A DNA stretch of 64,000 nucleotides from Dokdonella sp. (lineage in GTDB: Bacteria > Pseudomonadota > Gammaproteobacteria > Xanthomonadales > Rhodanobacteraceae): the NCBI GenBank assembly GCA_019634795.1, contig JAHCAR010000001.1, positions 124,001-188,000 on the forward strand. The letters run 5' to 3'. Numbering within the stretch: the stretch's first letter is position 1; each line of letters starts with the position of its first letter. A program made the translations under genes and the position numbers. This document shows positions 15,551 to 27,011 of this stretch, piece after piece. The notes beneath the pieces are model-generated. The model was not told the DNA's origin, did not search any database, and saw nothing but the letters and a program-made list of their open reading frames with translations.

Positions 15551-16291
15551 CTACTTGCGCAGGACCACCATGCCGCCCCGACGGTACTTGGCGAACAGCA
15601 TCAGCCAACCCATGCCGAACCAGCGCACGAGGTCCGAAAGCCAGGCCGGCAAGCGCGCCAGGGCCGGCATCTCGTACTGGATCATGGCCAGCATCTTCGG
15701 GGTCGGATAAACCCGTGCGCCACTGAAACCGGCGGCACGCGCAAGGCGCAGGATCCTGCGCGGCGGCATGTCCTGTTCGGTCACGCCGAATGAATCGACG
15801 GCGGCGCGCGAATGCTCGGCCTCGGCATGGCCGTCACCGGGCTCGATCGTGATCAGCATTCCACCGGGCTTGAGCGCGCGACACACGTTGGCCAAGGCCT
15901 CGCCCGGGTCGTCGGCATGATGAAGGGCATCGTAAAACAGCGCCGCGTCGAACTCGCCCTGGAAGCCGAGCGACTCGTAGTCGCAGACGCGAAAATCGAG
16001 GCCATCGACACCTGCCTCGCTGCGATTGGCCTCGGCCAGCGCAATCATGTCCGGAGCGATGTCCTGCCCGGTTACCCGATAGCCGCGACGGGCCAGGAAC
16101 ACGCTGGTCCAGCCGCTGCCGCAGCCCAGATCGAGCAAGCGCGCCGGGGCCGGCGGCAGGACCATGAAAACGCCGGCCATGTCGGCCAGCATGCGGCCGC
16201 AATCGGGATCCGAAAATGGCTTGCCGCGGGCATGCGCGGCACCCGTGTCGCCTATCCGGGCGAGATATTCGATTTCATCCTGCTTGGCCAC
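15551..16291 (-). CDS. Class I SAM-dependent methyltransferase
   Basis: A 246-residue cytosolic Rossmann-fold methyltransferase. Motif I is LLDLGCGSGW (about residues 52-61), with the acidic ribose-binding residue in VTGQDIAPDMI and a motif IV-like stretch AALFYDALHHADDPGEA. The substrate is unknown; the last 60 residues carry a hydrophobic segment (LPAWLSDLVRWFGMGWLMLF) that might bind lipid or membrane. It is downstream of ispG on the same strand with a 9-bp gap, so probably co-transcribed. Confidence 0.82.
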   Translation of the reverse strand: MAKQDEIEYLARIGDTGAAHARGKPFSDPDCGRMLADMAGVFMVLPPAPARLLDLGCGSGWTSVFLARRGYRVTGQDIAPDMIALAEANRSEAGVDGLDFRVCDYESLGFQGEFDAALFYDALHHADDPGEALANVCRALKPGGMLITIEPGDGHAEAEHSRAAVDSFGVTEQDMPPRRILRLARAAGFSGARVYPTPKMLAMIQYEMPALARLPAWLSDLVRWFGMGWLMLFAKYRRGGMVVLRK

Positions 16292-16300
16292 GAATGCGGA

Positions 16301-17545
16301 TCAGGCCGGGCCGCGCGAACGATAGTTGCGTGCCACGTAGTCCTCGACGATTCCGATGAAGTCGGTGGCTATGGTCTCGCCGCGCAGGGTCATCGCCTTC
16401 TTGCCGTCGATGAAGACCGGGGCTGCGGGCGATTCACCCGTGCCGGGAAGGGAAATTCCGATATCCGCGTGCTTGGATTCGCCGGGACCGTTGACGATGC
16501 AACCCATCACGGCCAGCGTCATGTTCTCGACGCCGTCGTACTTGATCCGCCACTCCGGCATCTTTTCGCGGACATGCGCCTGGACCGACTGGGCAAGCTC
16601 CTGGAACAGCGTGCTCGTGGTTCTGCCGCAGCCCGGACAGGCGGTCACCATTGGCGTGAACGCACGAAGACCCATGGTCTGCAGCAGTTCCTGGGCGACG
16701 ATGACTTCGCGCGTGCGCGATTCGCCCGGCTCGGGAGTCAGCGAAATGCGGATGGTGTCGCCGATGCCCTCCTGCAGCAGCACGCCGAGAGCCGCGGCCG
16801 AAGCGACGATGCCCTTCGAACCCATGCCGGCCTCGGTCAGGCCGAGATGCAGTGCGTAGTCGCAGCGCGCGGCGAGATCGCGATAGACGGCAATCAGCTC
16901 CTGCACGCCGGAAACCTTGCACGAAAGAATGATCTGGTCGCGCGACATGCCGAGTTCCTCGGCGCGCGCGGCCGAGTCGAGCGCGGAGCGGATCAGCGCC
17001 TCGCGCGCCACGCGCGCGGCATCCCATGGATTCTCGCGCGCGTGGTTCTCGTCCATCAGGGTCGCCACCATGTTCTGGTCGAGCGAACCCCAGTTGGCAC
17101 CGATGCGCACCGGCTTGCGGTTGCGCAGCGCCGTTTCGATGATCGACGAAAACTGCGTGTCCTTCTTGCGCCCGAAGCCGACGTTGCCGGGGTTGATCCG
17201 GTACTTGGCCAGCGCCTCGGCCGCCGCGGGTTCGTCGGCGAGCAACTGATGGCCGTTGTAGTGGAAGTCGCCGATCAGCGGCACCTGCACGCCCATCATG
17301 GCGAGGCGGTCGACGATGCGCGGCACGGCGGCGGCGGATTCGGCATTGTTGACGGTCAGGCGCACGAATTCCGAGCCGCTGCGCGCCAGTTCGGCAACCT
17401 GGCGCGCGGTGGCCACGATGTCGGCGGTGTCGGTATTGGTCATCGACTGCACGACCACCGGGGCGCCGTTGCCGACCACGGTCTGGCCGACACGAACGCC
17501 AATGCTGGCGCGACGCGGATGGGCGCTGTCAGGAGTCTTTGTCAT
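16301..17545 (-). CDS. ispG: 4-hydroxy-3-methylbut-2-en-1-yl diphosphate synthase
   Basis: IspG (GcpE) of the MEP isoprenoid pathway converts MEcPP to HMBPP using a [4Fe-4S] cluster. The N-terminal TIM-barrel signature includes [13 protein letters not shown] and [10 protein letters not shown]; cluster cysteines lie in [10 protein letters not shown] and [10 protein letters not shown]. At 414 residues it is the longer form seen in several gammaproteobacteria. ATG 17545 ([10 protein letters not shown]) is chosen over far-upstream in-frame starts that would enter the neighbouring gene. In E. coli ispG lies between rodZ and hisS; here it is about 45 kb from rodZ. Confidence 0.95.
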   Translation of the reverse strand: MTKTPDSAHPRRASIGVRVGQTVVGNGAPVVVQSMTNTDTADIVATARQVAELARSGSEFVRLTVNNAESAAAVPRIVDRLAMMGVQVPLIGDFHYNGHQLLADEPAAAEALAKYRINPGNVGFGRKKDTQFSSIIETALRNRKPVRIGANWGSLDQNMVATLMDENHARENPWDAARVAREALIRSALDSAARAEELGMSRDQIILSCKVSGVQELIAVYRDLAARCDYALHLGLTEAGMGSKGIVASAAALGVLLQEGIGDTIRISLTPEPGESRTREVIVAQELLQTMGLRAFTPMVTACPGCGRTTSTLFQELAQSVQAHVREKMPEWRIKYDGVENMTLAVMGCIVNGPGESKHADIGISLPGTGESPAAPVFIDGKKAMTLRGETIATDFIGIVEDYVARNYRSRGPA

Positions 17546-17603
17546 TGCGTGGGGTGCGGCGGCGATGCGCCTGGAACCATCGGGGTCAAAGTGTGCAGGA
17601 TAC

Positions 17604-19352
17604 TCAACCCGAGTGGACTGCCGCCAGCGGTGCTTCGGCCTCGCCACTGTCGAGCCCCTCATCGGGGAGGTCCAGGGGCGGCAGGGCGAAACGCAGATAG
17701 GCACCGGCCGACTCCATGATCCCGGCACCGTTCACGGTCAGGGCGCAGGCCGAGGACGGCCAGCGGTGCGGATCCACGGGCAGGGTCAACTGGATGGACG
17801 CCGGCTCGCGCTCGAACAGGCCCGGCGTCAGCAGCGAGCTGTAGATCGCCGACTCCTGCGAGCGCAGCGGCGAGAGCAGGATTCCGCGCCGGTCGTTCAT
17901 CGGGTTTCCGGCATCGTCGAGCGCGCTGACGCCGATCGCCAGCGACCGTCTTGCCAGCAGTCCGATTCCGGCATCGATGCGGCCCTCGTCGTCGATCCGC
18001 ATCCAGCGGATCACGCCGACCATCCAGTCCGGCGTCGCACTGCCGCTGTCGGCCACCGACAAGCCGACCAGTTCACCGACCTTGGCCCGCACCACTTCGC
18101 CGTGGGCGCCTTTTTCCCAGAGCACGCGGTAACCGCCGAAGCTCTGGTCGACGATGCGGACGACGAGCGGCTGGGCGCGCATCTGCTCGCTCGAGCTGAT
18201 CGCCCAGGATGCAGCCGAATCCTGTTCGGAGAGCTGGATCGAGGTACCCCTGACCCGGCGCAGGAAGCTTTCGAAATCCTCGTTGCCGGCGAGCACGAAA
18301 TGCAGGTCGTGCAGGCCGATGACGCTCTGCAGGGTGTAGCCGGCAGGCAGGCGCAGCTGGTCTCGCGCACCGTCCGAGGTCCAACTGTCGACGAGGCGCT
18401 GCACGAGGTCGATGTCGACCTGCACTGCAGGCCCCCCGCGCAGGCGGAACGTGGCCAGGCGAATTCCCGACGGCAGGCGCGAGACCTGCGATTCCATGTA
18501 TTCGAGCAGGGCCGAGAACCGGAGCGAAAGCACGCCATCGTCGGCCGATATCCGTTCCTCGGGCAGGTAGCCCGGCCCGTGATCGCGTTCGACGTCGACC
18601 GCATGTGCGGCTTCACGCGCCTCGGACGCCTTTCCGAGTTCGCAATACGGCGCCAGCGTGCTGGTCAGCGCGATCACTTCGAGCAGTTCGCGCTGGGTGT
18701 ACCGATAGGGATTGGCCAGGGCCAGCAACAAGGCATGCGCATAGGCCGTGCGCGCGCTGATCGCGGCGCCGCTGGCGACATCCTCGACCGCCTTCGCATC
18801 GAGGCCCAGCGAGGCGGCGAAACGAAATACGTCGTGCATGCCCTGCCAGGCGCCTTGCGGCGGCGTTCTATAAAGCAGATACGCCTTGTGCAGGCGCGCG
18901 CCACCATGGGTCAGCGCGCGCACGGCCGCCAGTGCCACCTGCTTGCCCCGCAGCATCGGAACGCTGCCGCTGGGTGCACAGAAATCGTAAAGCGCCGCTC
19001 GATAGCCGAGCGCCATCTCGCTCTGGAATTCCTGCGCGAGAATTCCGAGTTCGGCACGCTGCGGCGGCAAGGGGAAACTGGCCCCGATGATCTGCCGATC
19101 GACCAGGCCGGCGAGCTGGTTGACCGGGCCGCGCAGAACCTCCAGTGCCTCGAGCCGTTCGGCCGCCGCAATGCGCAGGCGGTTCATCGAGCGCAGGGCC
19201 TCCACGAGCAGACGTGCCGTGGCCGAGAAGTTCGCCAGCGGCAGGGCCGCGACCCAGGCTCGCACCGCCCGCGCTTCCGTGTTGAAGTCTCCGGCCTTGG
19301 GCGGATGCCGATCGGGCAGATTTTGCAGTAGTCGGCGATGCAGCTCGGTCAT
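17604..19352 (-). CDS. Large cytosolic protein with PilZ-like C-terminal domain
   Basis: A 582-residue protein without signal peptide. The first ~300 residues are helical and unassigned. Near residues 395-490, [17 protein letters not shown], then [20 protein letters not shown], resembles a PilZ domain, with DQSFGG fitting the D/N-x-S-x-x-G c-di-GMP-binding motif. The companion RxxxR box is not obvious. It may therefore be a c-di-GMP effector or a degenerate PilZ protein. It is upstream of ispG on the same strand, 58 bp away. Confidence 0.6.
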   Translation of the reverse strand: MTELHRRLLQNLPDRHPPKAGDFNTEARAVRAWVAALPLANFSATARLLVEALRSMNRLRIAAAERLEALEVLRGPVNQLAGLVDRQIIGASFPLPPQRAELGILAQEFQSEMALGYRAALYDFCAPSGSVPMLRGKQVALAAVRALTHGGARLHKAYLLYRTPPQGAWQGMHDVFRFAASLGLDAKAVEDVASGAAISARTAYAHALLLALANPYRYTQRELLEVIALTSTLAPYCELGKASEAREAAHAVDVERDHGPGYLPEERISADDGVLSLRFSALLEYMESQVSRLPSGIRLATFRLRGGPAVQVDIDLVQRLVDSWTSDGARDQLRLPAGYTLQSVIGLHDLHFVLAGNEDFESFLRRVRGTSIQLSEQDSAASWAISSSEQMRAQPLVVRIVDQSFGGYRVLWEKGAHGEVVRAKVGELVGLSVADSGSATPDWMVGVIRWMRIDDEGRIDAGIGLLARRSLAIGVSALDDAGNPMNDRRGILLSPLRSQESAIYSSLLTPGLFEREPASIQLTLPVDPHRWPSSACALTVNGAGIMESAGAYLRFALPPLDLPDEGLDSGEAEAPLAAVHSG

Positions 19353-19470
19353 GAATCCCGTCCGGCCTGCGTCGATGACGCGGCTTGCCCTAAGTTAACA
19401 AATATCGCCGGCCCAGGTGCGCCGCGTCGCGATGCCTTCGCGATTGACCCTGGTCAGCGCCCACGCCCGA

Positions 19471-21645
<2,175 letters not shown>

Positions 21646-21759
21646 GCGTGCCTCGACGGGATTCGATGGTGCATCCTACTGCGCGGACGGGGAAATTGCG
21701 CATCGATGCCCACGATGGCATCCAGCTTGGGTATGATCGGCGTCGGGCGGAGGAACCAC

Positions 21760-24168
21760 ATGGGTGAGCGGTTCAAAATCGCGATCGTCGGATCCGGGCC
21801 GGGGGGACTGTCGGCGGCGGCACGCGCGGCTGAACGTAACGAGTCCCACGTGTTGCTCGAAGCCGAGCCGCATCTGTCGAATACCATCTATCTGTACCAG
21901 AAGGGCAAGTACGTCATGGACGAGCCCGGCATCCTGCCGTTGCGCTCTCCGATACCGTTTGCCGCGGGCCTGCGCGAAACGATTCTCGAAGGCTGGGACG
22001 AGGCAGCGGCCCGCCTCAAGATCAACGTGCGTTACCAGCATGAGGTTTCCGCGATCAAACGCCGCGATGACGGCATCTTCGACATCAAGTGCAAGAACGG
22101 AAACTCGGTAGAAGCCGAAGCCGTCGTTCTCGGCATCGGCCTGCAGGGCAACCTGCGCAAGCTCGGGGTGCCGGGCGAAGACCTGCCGTTCGTGCAATAC
22201 CAGCTCGACGATCCGGATGCCTACGAGGGCGAAACCATCGTCGTCGTCGGCGCCGGTGACGCGGCCATCGAGAACGCGGTGGCCCTGGCCAAGCAGAACA
22301 ACGTCGTCATCATCAATCGCAAGGACGAATTCGGGCGCGCCAAGAAGGGCAACGAACAGGCCATCCTGAAGGCCATCGACGACGGCCTGATCGAGTGCTA
22401 CTACAACTCGTCGCCGGAGAAGGTCGAAGCCCTCAGTGCCGGTCGCAAGCCCGGCCGCATGATCCTCAACACGGCCAATGGTCGCGCCCAGATCCTGCTC
22501 GACCGCGTCATCGCACGACTCGGCGCGACCGCGCCGCGCGGCTTCGTCGAAGCCTGCGGGGTGGTCTTCCCGAACAAGGATCCGGCCTCGGTTCCGGCCA
22601 TCAGTGCCCAGTACGAGTCCAACGTCAAGCGCCTCTACATCGTCGGCGCCCTCGGTGGCTACCCGCTGATCAAGCAGGCCATGAACCAGGGCTACGAGGT
22701 CATCGAGTACATCACCGGCAACGCGGTCGAGCCGGCCGATGCACCGCTGCTGAAGGCCAAGTTCGCCAACCTCAAGGGCATCGGCAGCGTCGACCAGGCA
22801 CTCGCCCAGATCCAGAAGAACGTGCCGGTGCTCTCCCACATCACGCCGCTGCAGATGCGTGAATTCATGCTCGATTCGGATATCCGCACGCCGGCTGCCG
22901 GCGAAGTGATCTTCACGCGCAACGACTACACGAACAGCTTCTATTCGATCGTCGAGGGCGAGGTGCGCATCGAAGTCGAAGGCAAGCCGCAGCCTGTCGT
23001 GCTGCGGCGCGGGGAGTTCTTCGGCGAGATGAGCCTGATATCCGGGCGCCGGCGCTCGGCCACCGTCACTGCGGGTCCGAACTGCATCCTCGTCGAGACG
23101 CCGCGTCGTTCGATGAATCGCCTGATCAATTCGGTCGAGGCGGTCAAGGCCGATATCGATCGCGTCTTCATCATGCGTGCGATCCAGTCGCGCTTCGCCT
23201 CCGAGGCCAGCACCGAACAGCTCGCGGAAATGGCCGCCAACGCCACGTTGCAGCGCTTCAAGGCCGGCGACTACGTATTCCAGGAGGGCGACGAGGGCGA
23301 CTGCCTGCACCTCGTGCGCATCGGCTCGCTGACCATCTCGCGCAACATCGGCGGCAAGGACATCGTCCTTACCTATGTCGCCGCCGGCAACTATGTCGGC
23401 GAGATGGCCCTGATGGGCGAATCGAAACGTTCGGCCAGCGCACGGGCGGCCATTGCGACCGAAACGATCCGGCTCGACGGCGCGGTCTTCAAGAAGCTGA
23501 TCAGCCGCATTCCCGCTCTGAGGTTGCGCCTGCAGAAGGAATTCAAGGAACGTACGGCGGCCAATCTCGCCATGCAGTCCCTGCCCGGCGGCGGCGACAT
23601 CATCTCGTTCCTGATGGCCCAGGGCGCCGGCGAAGCGACCGACATCCTGCTCATCGACGAGTCGCTCTGCGTGCGCTGCGACAACTGCGAGAAGGCCTGC
23701 GCGGAAACCCACAGCGGCACGTCGAGACTGGACCGTGAGGCCGGGCCGACCTTCGCCAATGTGCACGTGCCGACCTCGTGCCGGCACTGCGAACACCCGC
23801 ATTGCATGAAGGACTGTCCTCCCGATGCGTTGCGACGCGCCCCGAACGGCGAGGTTTTCATCGCCGACAACTGCATCGGTTGCGGAAACTGCGAGCGCAA
23901 CTGTCCGTACGGCGTGATCCACATGGCCAGCAAGCCGCCGAAAAAACCGGGGCTGCTGCAATGGTTGCTGCTCGGACGCGGGCCGGGTCCCGGCGAGGCA
24001 CCCTACGACCCCAACGCCAAGAAGGATCCGACGGCCAAGAAGGCGGTCAAGTGCGACATGTGCAAGGACCAGCCCGGTGGCGCCGCCTGCGTGCGTGCCT
24101 GTCCGACCGGCGCGGCCATCCGCATCAGTCCCGAGGAGTTCCCTGCCTATGCGCAGTCGAGACGCTGA
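21760..24168 (+). CDS. FAD/NAD(P) oxidoreductase - two cNMP-binding domains - four-cluster ferredoxin fusion
   Basis: An 802-residue three-part protein. Residues 1-345 form a two-dinucleotide-fold flavoprotein (IVGSGPGG near residue 10, VVVGAGDAAIE near 163) without a thioredoxin-reductase CxxC, so it resembles ferredoxin:NADP reductase-like enzymes. Residues ~365-480 and ~495-605 are two cyclic-nucleotide-binding folds (GEFFGEMSLISGRRRSATV; GNYVGEMALMGESKRSASA). Residues ~635-790 carry 16 cysteines in four [4Fe-4S] motifs of DmsB/NrfC type (CVRCDNCEKAC, CRHCEHPHCMKDC, CIGCGNCERNC, then CDMC and CVRAC). GGAGG precedes the ATG. It is predicted to pass electrons from NAD(P)H to the membrane cytochrome encoded next, gated by cAMP or cGMP; the gating is inference. 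Confidence 0.85.
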   Translation: MGERFKIAIVGSGPGGLSAAARAAERNESHVLLEAEPHLSNTIYLYQKGKYVMDEPGILPLRSPIPFAAGLRETILEGWDEAAARLKINVRYQHEVSAIKRRDDGIFDIKCKNGNSVEAEAVVLGIGLQGNLRKLGVPGEDLPFVQYQLDDPDAYEGETIVVVGAGDAAIENAVALAKQNNVVIINRKDEFGRAKKGNEQAILKAIDDGLIECYYNSSPEKVEALSAGRKPGRMILNTANGRAQILLDRVIARLGATAPRGFVEACGVVFPNKDPASVPAISAQYESNVKRLYIVGALGGYPLIKQAMNQGYEVIEYITGNAVEPADAPLLKAKFANLKGIGSVDQALAQIQKNVPVLSHITPLQMREFMLDSDIRTPAAGEVIFTRNDYTNSFYSIVEGEVRIEVEGKPQPVVLRRGEFFGEMSLISGRRRSATVTAGPNCILVETPRRSMNRLINSVEAVKADIDRVFIMRAIQSRFASEASTEQLAEMAANATLQRFKAGDYVFQEGDEGDCLHLVRIGSLTISRNIGGKDIVLTYVAAGNYVGEMALMGESKRSASARAAIATETIRLDGAVFKKLISRIPALRLRLQKEFKERTAANLAMQSLPGGGDIISFLMAQGAGEATDILLIDESLCVRCDNCEKACAETHSGTSRLDREAGPTFANVHVPTSCRHCEHPHCMKDCPPDALRRAPNGEVFIADNCIGCGNCERNCPYGVIHMASKPPKKPGLLQWLLLGRGPGPGEAPYDPNAKKDPTAKKAVKCDMCKDQPGGAACVRACPTGAAIRISPEEFPAYAQSRR

Positions 24169-24292
24169 GCCGCTGCCTGCGGACGCCGCGCCCGGCGCGT
24201 GCGCGAGGCACCATGACGCATCGTCGCCCGATGATCGCTGGCAGCAGCCAGTGGTCACCGGCTGCCGCGAAAAGCAGGTCTAGGAGCGCCGC

Positions 24293-25198
24293 GTGCACGA
24301 CTCCATCCTGACCCACGCCAAGTCTCGCTATCTCTGGATTTCGATCGGCCTGAGCGTGGTATCCATTGCCCTGTACCTCTGGCACGATCCGGGGGTCGCA
24401 CCAAATGGCGGCACCTGGCTCGGCTATACGCTCGGCACCATCGCCGCCCTGATCATCGTCCTGCTGCTGCTGTTCGGCATCCGCAAGCGCAGCTACTCGA
24501 CCACGCTCGGCAGCACCCGTGGCTGGCTGTCCGCGCACATTTACCTCGGCACGACGCTGATCCTGCTGGTTCTTTTGCATTGCGGGTTCCAGTTCGGCTG
24601 GAACCTGCACACCTTTGCCCTGGTCCTCATGCTGATCGTCATCTTCAGCGGCTTCTTCGGCGTTTACGCCTACCTGCGCTACCCGACCCTGATGACCCGC
24701 AACCGGGAAAGCGCGACCCGCGACGCGATGCTCGAGGAAATCCAGGAGATCGACCAGAACGCGCTGGCCCTGGCCGACGGCATCGCTCCGGAAATCCATG
24801 CGGTGGTCCTGCGCTCGATCGAAAACACCAAGCTGGGCGGTGGCGTCTGGACACAGTTGCGCGCCCGCGACGGCTCCGACATTGCGATTGCGCGCATCCG
24901 TGCCGCGATCGAAAAGCGCGAAACCCAGCTCGGCGCGGCGCCGGCACCGATGCAGGCCGGGCAAACCATCATCGCGATGGTCGACTTCCTCGCCGGCCGC
25001 GCCGACGACAAGCAATCCGAAGCGCTGCGCAAGCTCATCGACATCCTCTCGCGCAAGCGCAGCCTGGCGACCCGCGTGGCGCGCGACATCCAGTACCAGG
25101 CGATCATGGAGATCTGGCTCTACTTCCATGTGCCGCTGTCGATTGCGCTGTTGGCCGCGCTGATCGGCCACATCATTTCCGTATTCTTCTACTGGTAG
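24293..25198 (+). CDS. Predicted diheme cytochrome b-type membrane protein
   Basis: A 301-residue protein with about five membrane helices (roughly 15-30, 45-63, 82-100, 106-127, 275-300) and a ~140-residue cytosolic helical loop before the last helix. His82/His96 in one helix (AHIYLGTTLILLVLLH) and His279/His293 in the last (HVPLSIALLAALIGH) are both spaced by 14, the pattern of bis-His heme b in ferric-reductase and NarI-like proteins. It would bridge the cytosolic flavo-FeS protein and the periplasmic hemes of the next gene. GTG start with TAGGAG upstream. No family is assigned with certainty. Confidence 0.72.
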   Translation: MHDSILTHAKSRYLWISIGLSVVSIALYLWHDPGVAPNGGTWLGYTLGTIAALIIVLLLLFGIRKRSYSTTLGSTRGWLSAHIYLGTTLILLVLLHCGFQFGWNLHTFALVLMLIVIFSGFFGVYAYLRYPTLMTRNRESATRDAMLEEIQEIDQNALALADGIAPEIHAVVLRSIENTKLGGGVWTQLRARDGSDIAIARIRAAIEKRETQLGAAPAPMQAGQTIIAMVDFLAGRADDKQSEALRKLIDILSRKRSLATRVARDIQYQAIMEIWLYFHVPLSIALLAALIGHIISVFFYW

Positions 25199-25256
25199 GT
25201 AACGGCTCGACCATGCCCTCTTCTGCACCTGACATGAGACCCGGGAGGCCGATCCG

Positions 25257-26936
25257 ATGCGTTGGCTGATCCGCCGTGTCCTGAAGAAGGGCAAGTCCTC
25301 GATCTCCTACGAGGACGATACCCACTACGGCGAGATCCTGACCATCGGGCGCGCCTCCGACCAGGCGATCTTCCTGCCCGACCTGCGCGCCGCGCTCAAC
25401 CATGCCAGCGTTACCGCGATCGGCAATGGCAAATATCGCGTCGAATCGCTGATCATCGCCGGTATTCGCGTCAACGGCGAAATCACCTACTCGATTACCG
25501 TCGGTGCCGGTGCCGTCATCGAACTCGGCTCGACCCGCCTGACTCTGCTCGACGCCCGCGGCGACTACGACGCCGCGGTCGAGGTGTCCTCGATCGACAA
25601 GAGCGAGCAGGCGGCGATGCTCTCGAAGCGCAAGAAGCCGACCAGCCTCTCGGAGACCTGGATCAGCAAGCGCTGGCCGTCCTGGCTCGGCTTCATCGTG
25701 GTCCTCACGCTCGGCCTGCTGCTGCCGGCAGCGACCCACGTGGTGCCGGGCCTGAATACGGTGCTGCGCTATTCGCCATTGCCGAGCACGGCATTCTGGA
25801 ATCCCGGTGAAATCGATGCCGCACACCAGTTCTTCGCGACCGATTGCACGCGTTGCCACCAGCACGCATTCCTGATGGTCCGCGATACCGCCTGCACCTC
25901 GTGCCACGTCAAGACCAAGGCCCATGCCGATCCGGCCAAGTTCAACATCCCGGCCCTGGGCGACGCCCGCTGCGGGACCTGCCATCAGGACCACAACGGC
26001 CAGCGCGGCATGATCAGCAAGGACCAGCGCCTGTGTGCGGACTGCCATGCCGACCTCAAGGATCGCACCAAGGGTGCGAGCCAGATTGCCGACATCGCCG
26101 ATTTCGGCGACGCGCATCCGCAGTTCCACGTCAACCTGCCGGGCTGGACTGCGGCCGGCGAATTCATGCCCAAGTCGATGCCCTGGGCGAGCGGGCTCAA
26201 GGAAAATTCCGGGCTCAAGTTCAACCATGAGAAGCACCTCAAGACCGATGGCCTGAACACGCCGAACGGACGCAAGGTGCTGACCTGCGAAAACTGCCAC
26301 CAGACCGACGCCGCCGGGGCCGCGATGAAGCCCATCGCCTTCGAAACGATGTGCCACGAATGCCACCAGCTCGGATTCGACACCCTGGCGCCGGATCGCG
26401 AAGTGCCGCATGCGAATGTCGAGGCGGTTACCTATACCCTCGACGAGTTCTACGCCCGGCGCGGCCTCGAAGGCGGCTATGCCGATGCGCGCGCGCCGAC
26501 CATCGTCCAGGAACGCCGCCGCCCCGGATCGCCGCCGCTGTCCCGGCAGGAACAGGTCGAGGCGCTGGCCTGGGCGCGCGATCGTGCCCGCGAGGCGGCG
26601 CGCACGCTGTTTACCGGCAAGGCCTGCGTCACCTGTCACTCGATCAGTCCGCCGGCGGCCGGCGAGAGCACCTGGCGGGTCGCGCCGGTGCGCGTTTCGG
26701 GAATCTGGTACGTCGATGCCAACTTCGTGCACGCCAAGCACGCAACCAAGGCTTGCGTGGATTGCCACGAAGGTGCGTTGACCTCGCAGGCATCCAACGA
26801 CCTGCTCATACCGGGCATCGACAATTGTCGCGAGTGCCACGGCGGTGCCCACGCGAGCGGAAAGGTCGCCAGCACCTGCATCGCATGCCATGCCTATCAC
26901 CGGTCGCCCCTGCTCACGCTGGACAAGCAGCAATAG
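25257..26936 (+). CDS. FHA-like domain - membrane helix - decaheme c-type cytochrome fusion
   Basis: A 559-residue protein. Residues ~22-100 resemble an FHA phosphothreonine-binding domain (EILTIGRASDQAIFLPDLRA, then NHASV). One helix at about 142-162 (WLGFIVVLTLGLLLPAATHV) anchors it with the N terminus in the cytoplasm. Residues 197-545 hold ten CxxCH motifs: CTRCH, CTSCH, CGTCH, CADCH, CENCH, CHECH, CVTCH, CVDCH, CRECH, CIACH. It should carry electrons across the periplasm while the FHA part listens to a cytoplasmic phosphoprotein. There is no cleavable signal; the helix serves as anchor. GGGAGG precedes the ATG. Confidence 0.82.
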   Translation: MRWLIRRVLKKGKSSISYEDDTHYGEILTIGRASDQAIFLPDLRAALNHASVTAIGNGKYRVESLIIAGIRVNGEITYSITVGAGAVIELGSTRLTLLDARGDYDAAVEVSSIDKSEQAAMLSKRKKPTSLSETWISKRWPSWLGFIVVLTLGLLLPAATHVVPGLNTVLRYSPLPSTAFWNPGEIDAAHQFFATDCTRCHQHAFLMVRDTACTSCHVKTKAHADPAKFNIPALGDARCGTCHQDHNGQRGMISKDQRLCADCHADLKDRTKGASQIADIADFGDAHPQFHVNLPGWTAAGEFMPKSMPWASGLKENSGLKFNHEKHLKTDGLNTPNGRKVLTCENCHQTDAAGAAMKPIAFETMCHECHQLGFDTLAPDREVPHANVEAVTYTLDEFYARRGLEGGYADARAPTIVQERRRPGSPPLSRQEQVEALAWARDRAREAARTLFTGKACVTCHSISPPAAGESTWRVAPVRVSGIWYVDANFVHAKHATKACVDCHEGALTSQASNDLLIPGIDNCRECHGGAHASGKVASTCIACHAYHRSPLLTLDKQQ

Positions 26937-27011
26937 GCGCAAATCGCTCGTCTGAGCTATGATCGGCTCAGGGTTCCGCATGCAGGCTCGCAGCAGGCAA
27001 CGGGAGGAGGG

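Noticed and set aside
21760-24168. Thioredoxin reductase annotation for the flavoprotein part
   Set aside because: No redox-active CxxC between the two dinucleotide folds; the C-terminal ferredoxin is a better electron acceptor.
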